Shown: positions 55,930 to 64,000 of the stretch, one piece after another
How positions within the stretch are numbered: the first letter of the stretch is position 1
Layout: every line of letters starts with the position of its first letter
Origin: Lepiota brunneoincarnata
Lineage: Eukaryota > Basidiomycota > Agaricomycetes > Agaricales > Agaricaceae
Reading direction: 5' to 3'
NCBI GenBank assembly: GCA_023014365.1
Contig: JAEBUN010000026.1
Location: 248,001-312,000, forward strand
Length of the DNA stretch: 64,000 bases
Made by a program: the position numbers and the translations under genes
Notes under the pieces: model-generated
Database searches by the model: none
Seen by the model: the letters and a program-made list of their open reading frames with translations, nothing else
What the model was told of the DNA's origin: nothing

Positions 55930-56697
55930 ATCTGTAGTTGATACAACTCAAGCATTGTACGCTGATTTCCGTGGTTTTGCTGTTATCATCACCTCATTCG
56001 CTACGCCCCCAGATCATCGATATGTCCCGACTTAGTATCATGGTCAACATCGACTTTGAGGACTTGAAGACTCTCAAAGACCGCGGCTTCAATCTCTGTC
56101 TCAGCAGGGACATGGACAATGGAGCCAGAGGAAACGTCGTCTTTTCACAAGTCCGGTCTGACCAGCTTGCCCCCAACGTGAGATTCGAGTTGGATTCCTA
56201 TAGGCACCAGGTCTTCGGGACAAGGGGACTCCATGTACGTAAGCACAGATATGTTCTCCATCACCACCGGACTGAGACGCACGATCATTTAGCCCGGCTC
56301 GGTTGTCCACCCCACCACCCAGATCGGTGACATCATGGGGGGCCAGTCCGCTACCATCGACCATTCCGGCCGTGTTATAGTCTCCGGTCCAGTTCAACCC
56401 GAGAGCCAATTTTATGTTCGCAATGAATGGTTTCCGGGCGCACGCATCGGAGTCAACGGCTTTGACCCTTCCACCGGGAATTACACTTCCTTTTTCATCT
56501 CACCCCCCGTCCCGCCACAATCCACGAGCGCATTTCATCCAAGCAAGAAGTGTTCCGTCTTCTGGAACAGGGACCTGACTACCAACACCGTGTTCGACCC
56601 GGAATCTGTCTATTCTTTCACATTTGATCTCACTGGCAAGAATATAATCGTCCTCTCTTATCGCAAGGGAGAGTGGACTGTCATTCAAATTGATTGA
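55930..56697 (+). CDS. Paralog 2 of the same family
   Basis: Coding exons 56022-56234 and 56293-56697 give 205 residues; the 58-bp intron lies at the same codon boundary as in paralog 1. TATAAAAG at about 55876. A 5'-UTR intron starts GTACGCTGATTTCC near 55957 and ends at CCCCCAG before ATCATCGATATG. Family motifs: FNLCLSRDMDNGARGNVVFS, LAPNVRFELDSYRHQVFG, GGQSATIDHSGRVIVSGP, YTSFFISPPV, FWNRDLTTNTVFDPES. The donor here is GTACGT, where paralogs 1 and 3 use GTAAGT. Same orientation as paralogs 1 and 3. Confidence 0.78.
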
Positions 56698-57019
56698 CAG
56701 GCCACATCCCTTTGAAGTACATAGCTACGAATGTTGAATTGTATACTTGTTGAACGAATGTCAAAGTATTGTTTCCATGAATCCTTTGAAGGATCTAATC
56801 ACCCCAAACTACATGACAACGCATTTCCTCTCGTCCAATATCCCCAGTATCGGCAATTCGACGCATATGAAAAAGGGAGTAACTCATCTCCTCGATGCTG
56901 CCTTACCACCCCCTGCATCAAAACATACTCGGCCATGTCCCAGGTTAGTCATATTCATACATCTGAAATTCAAGCCCCCGTTAGCGTCCCCAAGATGCCC
57001 CGCTTCCCTCGCTCGTCCT

Positions 57020-57069
57020 CCATACAAAACCCACTTACCCAACGGAAGCATGTCCATGTCGTCAAATTT
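57020..57069 (-). pseudogene. Fragment of a GH47 last exon between paralogs 2 and 3
   Basis: Minus strand encodes FDDMDMLPLGKWVLYG, matching [18 protein letters not shown] of the intact mannosidase (59390-59555). DNA identity continues on both sides for a short way. A remnant of a duplicated mannosidase 3' end. A shorter, more worn remnant with CACAACGGAAGCAT lies near 55014-55036, after paralog 1. Confidence 0.7.
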
Positions 57070-57959
57070 TGCCCAGGGGTATCCATGTGTGAGCGTAGGA
57101 TTACACAGAACCACCGGCAACCGCTATACCGAAAGGGATACAACAGGATACCCCACGCGTTCTGCTCCGGACCGTATATACGCACGTTAACGAGATTGTT
57201 GTAAGTCCAGGCTTACACCATGAATACTAAAACCAAACGATGCGATAGAGCACGAGGCCCACCTCGGCTGCGCCCTGCGTGGCGTAGCCCGAGGAGTCGG
57301 GGGGCTTTCGCAGTCATCGTACAACCAGTCATGACCTTGTGAGGCACTTGTGAATTAAATCATGCTTCTTAAGCTAGTGGGTTCTTTTCGGGAACACGAA
57401 GACCGTCGCCTCCATCCGAGTAGGAATGAAGTTGTAATGGAACGAATTAGAGACAGAGTAAACCCACATAAAAATCCAAGGCGTGATCAAACTTAGGTAC
57501 GAGGGGGTGCATACGAGATCCACCATATCGGTCACATCAACCCAAGCTTGGGCTTGCCCTGGACTCTGACAGCTTGATACAGGAGCTGTGATATTTATCT
57601 CGACAGTGCTTATTCGGAACGGCTGGGGCGTTGATACTGCAGCACTGGGGCTGTGTGTCTTGACAGGTAGAACCGATTCAGAAGCTACGTGGTGTTCGTT
57701 ATGACTTGAAAAATTCATTTCCACTGGGCCCCCGGTACAATAGCAGGACTGGTACTTTACGAAATCAGGTTGGGAAAAGGAATACGGCTCTCAGCTAGAA
57801 TGTTCTCTCACCGGAGTCGAAAGATGAGTTTCGCCGCTTTGAGGCATCGGTTATGTACGCGACAAAAAAGGGAAACAATGATGAGTAAAAAGTTATAAAA
57901 GCCACCTATTTCTGCGGATTATGGACAGAACAAACGTGTTCACCCTCATCTGCACTTGA

Positions 57960-58705
57960 TACAACATTGTACGCTAATTTCTGTGCTTTTGTTAGTATTT
58001 TCGCTCATTCTCAACGCCCCCAGGTCATCGATATGTCCCAATTCAGTATCACCGTCAACATCGACTTCGAGGACTTGAGGACTCTCATGGAGGGCGGCTA
58101 CAATCTCTGTCTCAGCAGGGACATGGGCGATGGAGCCAGAGGAAACGTCGTCTTTTCACAAGTCCAGTCTGGCTGGCTTGCCCCCCACATCAGATTCGGC
58201 TTGGATCCCTATAGGTACCAAGTCTTCGGAACAACCGAGTTTCAGGTAAGTAAACACAGATCTGCTCTCCATAACCACTGGACTAAGATGCACCATCATT
58301 TAGCCTGGCACGGTTGTCCGAGCTAACACCGAGGTTGGTAACATAATGGGCGGCCAGTCAGCTACGATCGACTGGAATGGCCGGGTCGCGGTCTCCGGTC
58401 CTGTTCAACCTGAGAAGAATTTTCATGTTAGTAACGAATGGATGCAGTGCGGCCGCATTGGAATCAACGGCTTCGACCCTCCCACCGGGAATTACGCTTC
58501 CTTCTTCATCTCACCCCCCGTCCCGGTACAATCCACGAGCTCATTTCATCCAAGCCAGAAGTATTCCGTCTTCTGGAACAAGGACCTGACTACCAACATG
58601 ATGTTCGACCCGGAATTTGTCAATCCTTTTACTTTTGATCTCACTGGAAAGAATGAAATCAAGATCCAATATCGCAAGGGAGAGTGGCATATCATTCAAA
58701 CTTGA
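57960..58705 (+). CDS. Paralog 3 of the same family
   Basis: Coding exons 58033-58245 and 58304-58705 give 204 residues, intron at the same place (GTAAGT to TTTAG, 58 bp). A 5'-UTR intron ends at CCCCCAG two codons before the ATG region; TATAAAAG at 57893. Motifs: YNLCLSRDMGDGARGNVVFS, LAPHIRFGLDPYRYQVFG, GGQSATIDWNGRVAVSGP, ASFFISPPVPVQSTSSFHPS, FWNKDLTTNMMFDPEF. It is closest to paralog 2. It converges on the mannosidase gene, whose stop lies 685 bases downstream. Confidence 0.8.
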
Positions 58706-59389
58706 TTGACGGGCAGCGCTGCTTCGAAGTAACTACGAATGTTAGATTTTGTACTTGTTGAACGAATGTCAAAGTATTGTTTCCATGAATCTTTAGCGAG
58801 TATCCCTGATCAGCCCGACACCTGTGGACCTTCGAAGGATCTGATAGCGCCAAAGTACATGACAACGTATTTCCTCTCCCCAAATAACTAACACCGGAGC
58901 GCATCGACTTTAAAATAATAGACAACCTGGGAGGGAATGCTCAATATGTTTCCCCCGGGTCTCCCAGTCGCCAGTATCAGCGATTCAACGCATACGAAAA
59001 GGGAGCAATTCATCTCCTCGAGGCTGTCTACCACCCCTGCGTCAGAACGTGCTCATACTGGCTTGATCATCATCGTATTATACTCGGCCATGTCCCAGGT
59101 CAATCACATTCACACAGCCCTCCTCGAATATTATACTGAAATCCAAGCCCCGTTAGTCACCCCCAGAACTTGGCTCGAGAATCATAAACGACTCTCCTCG
59201 ACAACCGCGATCCGTATGGCCTTGTCCGCGCCAACTAATTCGTGTGTAAGAACATTATCATGCATCCATGTCTTCGGCTCTAGGGCCATAATTATATATA
59301 TTGCGACCTATATATTTACGATTAGATCCTAGGGTATACACACATTAGCATCCCGCTTCTAGATAGCACAATTCCAATCTAAAACAGAA

Positions 59390-61603
<2,214 letters not shown>

Positions 61604-61663
61604 TAAGGCCGTGGGAAAAACATATGTGGGGCCTTCTGTATATGTATTTTTCTTCACAGCCAA

Positions 61664-62690
61664 TCATCTCTCGCAACGTCCATCTCGGATTATAACCGAC
61701 AAATTCCCCTGCACACATGGTCTGAGGATTTCAAAATAGGAGAGGCCCTCCTCTCCGTATCCCAACATCGGACTATCATTCTCCCAATGGCACAATAATG
61801 GGTACCGGATGGAACAAAAATACATGGCTTATGCCACCTATCAGCTTGATCCCTCGAGAACAGCGCCATCAGGAAAACCGCATCGTATCGTCCGATCCAT
61901 ATTCACGTGCAATTTATGGTCCAACAACAAAAAAGAGAAACATTAGTCACTATCCAGTTAAGGCAAACCCCCACCTCCAAAGCCAACCTTCATGGAGAAC
62001 GATTTCAATATTTGTATTCCTGAACATGTAGCTGTTAAAGATCCATCGAGAATGGTGACTTCGGCCGCACGCTCGTCGTGAGGAAGATGTTGATCCCCTC
62101 ATCTCCACCACCCTCTTCAACCTTTACATCAACCTAACACATGCAATTTTATCGTCGTGGATGTGGGTATCCCTTGGGCTCCCTGATAGAAAATAATATT
62201 TTGTTTTATAGACCGCTTTGCAAGATTCGCAGCGAAGATGACAGAAGCACTGGAACAGATAGGTGAAATGCATGCAGTTACGTAGCGGCGGTCATGGCCT
62301 CACATGCATTATCAACAATGTACCGTCCAGTATTGACAGCTAGCTTTTACTGAAGGCGTATCCTGGACAGGCGGAATTGAACCCATGGGTTCCTTGTGAC
62401 AGAACATGAGGTTCAGTTCGGCTGCGCTCAGTACAAAGGCAGGGCTGGCGGCTTACGAACAACTTCTACGAATAACGTGAATCAGAACTTCGTTTTCGAA
62501 TACGAATACCCATTCCGATTCTCGTTATTTCATTCGTTTTGTTACAGGCTGACTGTCCACACATCAGGGAATTGTTCGGGCCCAATGTTTTGTTCACCTC
62601 TCTCCTACTGTACATCTCCCGTGAGCAGATGGGTTCGCCGGTTCCAAGCATCAATTATGTATGGAACGAAAATGGGAAATACTGACCAGT
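61664..62690. other. Intergenic region between the mannosidase and paralog 4
   Basis: Shared promoter space for two divergent genes. No gene seen. A block near 62396-62450 (AGAACATGAGGTTCAGTTCG) and one near 62630-62700 (GGTTCGCCGGTTCCAAGCAT, then ACGAAAATGGGAAATACTG) resemble the modules before the other paralogs. Confidence 0.5.
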
Positions 62691-62765
62691 GAAATGTTAT
62701 AATACCTCACCTAGCTCTAAGAACTACCCACTGAACAAGCCAGTTCGCCCCTCTTCTGCTTTAAC

Positions 62766-63502
62766 CATTGTATGCTGATCGCCTTTCTCTCTCCGTTATC
62801 TCATTGACTTTCAGTATCTCTAGACCGACAATATGTCCCAGCTCACCCTCACTGTCCAAGTCTCCCTCCGCGATTTGGAGCCCCTCAAACGAAACGGCTT
62901 CAATCTCTGTCTCGCCAGGGATGTACAGTTTGCCGGAACGGCTCAACAAGGAAATGTAGTCTTCTCTGCGGTCCGGGCCGCGGATATCGCCCCCACGATC
63001 TCATTGAATTGGCAGGAGAGACCCTGTGAAATCTACGGAGCAGGCCCCTTTCAGGTAACAGCTATCCACGTATTGGCTCTCCGTCTCTAGTTGACCAAGA
63101 CCAACAACCACACAGGCTTATCACAAGGTCGTATCCGTTACCAATGCCGCTCCCATCGAAGACGGGCAGCAAGCCACCTTGGTGGGAAACGGCAAAATTG
63201 TGGTCACTGGGGACCCTCATCCCGGCCAACCGTTCAGCATTCAAAATGAATGGGGACAACCAGCTCCTATTGGTCTCAGCAACTGGACGGGGACTTACAC
63301 CTCCTTTTTTGTCTCACCCCCGATTCTGATGAATTCGAGGAGCAGTATTCTCCCGATGAAGAAGTATTTCGTCTTCTGGGACCAGATGTTGGATACCAAC
63401 ACCATGTTCAACCAACCTGGTACCGTTCCTTGCCAAATTGATTTTACGAACACAAACAGCATCACGTTAAAATACGATGACGGATGGTCTATTGTAGAGT
63501 AG
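62766..63502 (+). CDS. Paralog 4, diverged member of the family
   Basis: Coding exons 62833-63054 and 63116-63502 give 202 residues. The intron (GTAACA to CACAG, 61 bp) is at the same codon boundary as in the other members, but exon one is three codons longer. TATAAT near 62698. A 5'-UTR intron runs from GTATGCTGATCGCC (62770) to CTTTCAG (about 62814). Motifs shared with the others: FNLCLARDV, GNVVFSAVRA, QQATLVGNGKIVVTGD, YTSFFVSPPI, KKYFVFWDQMLDTNTMF. Several strands are rewritten and the LTGKN block reads FTNTN. It is the most diverged member. Confidence 0.75.
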
Positions 63503-63814
63503 ATACGTTGAACTCTGTACATCTGGAAATGATGACATTGTATAGCTGAGTTTATGAATCTAAAGATCGCCTACCCGCCGAACCTAGCGACTATATGTAT
63601 GTATGTACACAGAACGAGCCCGAGCAGGCCTTCCTTCACTATACCAAGAACTAAAGCCCTCACATGACATGGATTTATTCCTGCAAATTTGATTCCAAAC
63701 GTTTCAAGGCTTCGAACCCGAGGCCCATCCACACTCTGGATTTGGGTGCGGGCCCCAGAGGGGTTTGGTACGCCCCCCCTCTGCCGCCCCAACCTTCAAG
63801 CTACCAGGTCAGTG

Positions 63815-63998
63815 CAGCTGCAGCGAGGAATTGAAGATTCTCCGAGAAGCCGGCTCCAATCTCTCCTTCACTCAGGACAGACCTGTCCCATGGCAATAAC
63901 GTGTCCGGGATCCAATTGCCGGATACCCCAAGCGCGGCATGGCTTGTGGCGTCGAAAACCAATGGATACAACTGGCCTTCACCAGGGACGGAATGAGT
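63815..63998 (+). pseudogene. Fragment of a fifth family member
   Basis: The stretch EELKILREAGSNLSFTQD at about 63818-63875 fits the family block DLKTLKDRGFNLCLSRD. A TAA then ends the frame at 63897-63899; the next frame gives HGNNVSGIQLP, resembling the GNVVFS block. No ATG or intron at the expected place. The window ends before the rest could be seen. Confidence 0.35.
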
Positions 63999-64000
63999 GT

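Overview
The window reads as a fungal, most likely basidiomycete (Agaricomycetes), chromosome segment in a transposon-rich and probably subtelomere-like setting. The evidence is short GT-AG introns of 47-65 bp, an eight-exon GH47 alpha-mannosidase gene, a Zn2Cys6 cluster, and Ty3/gypsy chromodomain, Ty1/copia and Tc1/mariner elements. A Rhizoctonia/Ceratobasidium-like source is a guess from the style of the repeats and was not tested. I saw no tRNA, rRNA or CRISPR array.

Layout. (1) 1-4950: the decayed 3' part of a Ty3/gypsy chromodomain element (element A) and its 3' LTR. (2) 4951-11891: a 5'-truncated, CpG-decayed sister copy (A2) of the intact element found later. (3) 11892-13450: non-coding sequence with a 70-bp tandem repeat. 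(4) 13451-32091, minus strand: a giant Ty3/gypsy element (element C). It has 1.3-kb LTRs, a PBS, a PPT, a decayed gag-pol, and a 4.3-kb tail holding two intron-containing genes in antisense, one with a Zn2Cys6 cluster. C carries two nested insertions: a 3.17-kb solo LTR of its own family (4-bp duplication GCGC) and a 1,607-bp Tc1-like element (TA duplication). (5) 32186-42681, minus strand: a broken Ty1/copia element. Inside it sits an intact Ty3/gypsy element (B, 33061-41302), with 698-bp LTRs differing at three bases, a 5-bp duplication CCTGT, gag, pol with chromodomain, and two long overlapping ORFs after pol. (6) about 42720-51560: a tandem array of a 2.4-2.5-kb non-coding unit. (7) 52500-64000: host genes. 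Four paralogous two-exon genes of unrecognised function, each with a 5'-UTR intron, lie around one GH47 mannosidase gene; the window ends in a broken fifth relative.

How it fits together. The oldest layer is copia, then B landed in the copia protease. C collected two insertions of its own. Stops in A2, C and the antisense genes are often CGA to TGA, and the three differences between the B LTRs are all CpG transitions, so CpG mutation is the main decay process. B looks recent and mostly intact, and its primer-binding site suggests Tf1-style self-priming. The host paralogs share an upstream module with the 2.5-kb array, and pieces of the GH47 3' end lie between them, so the locus grew by duplicating a convergent gene pair.
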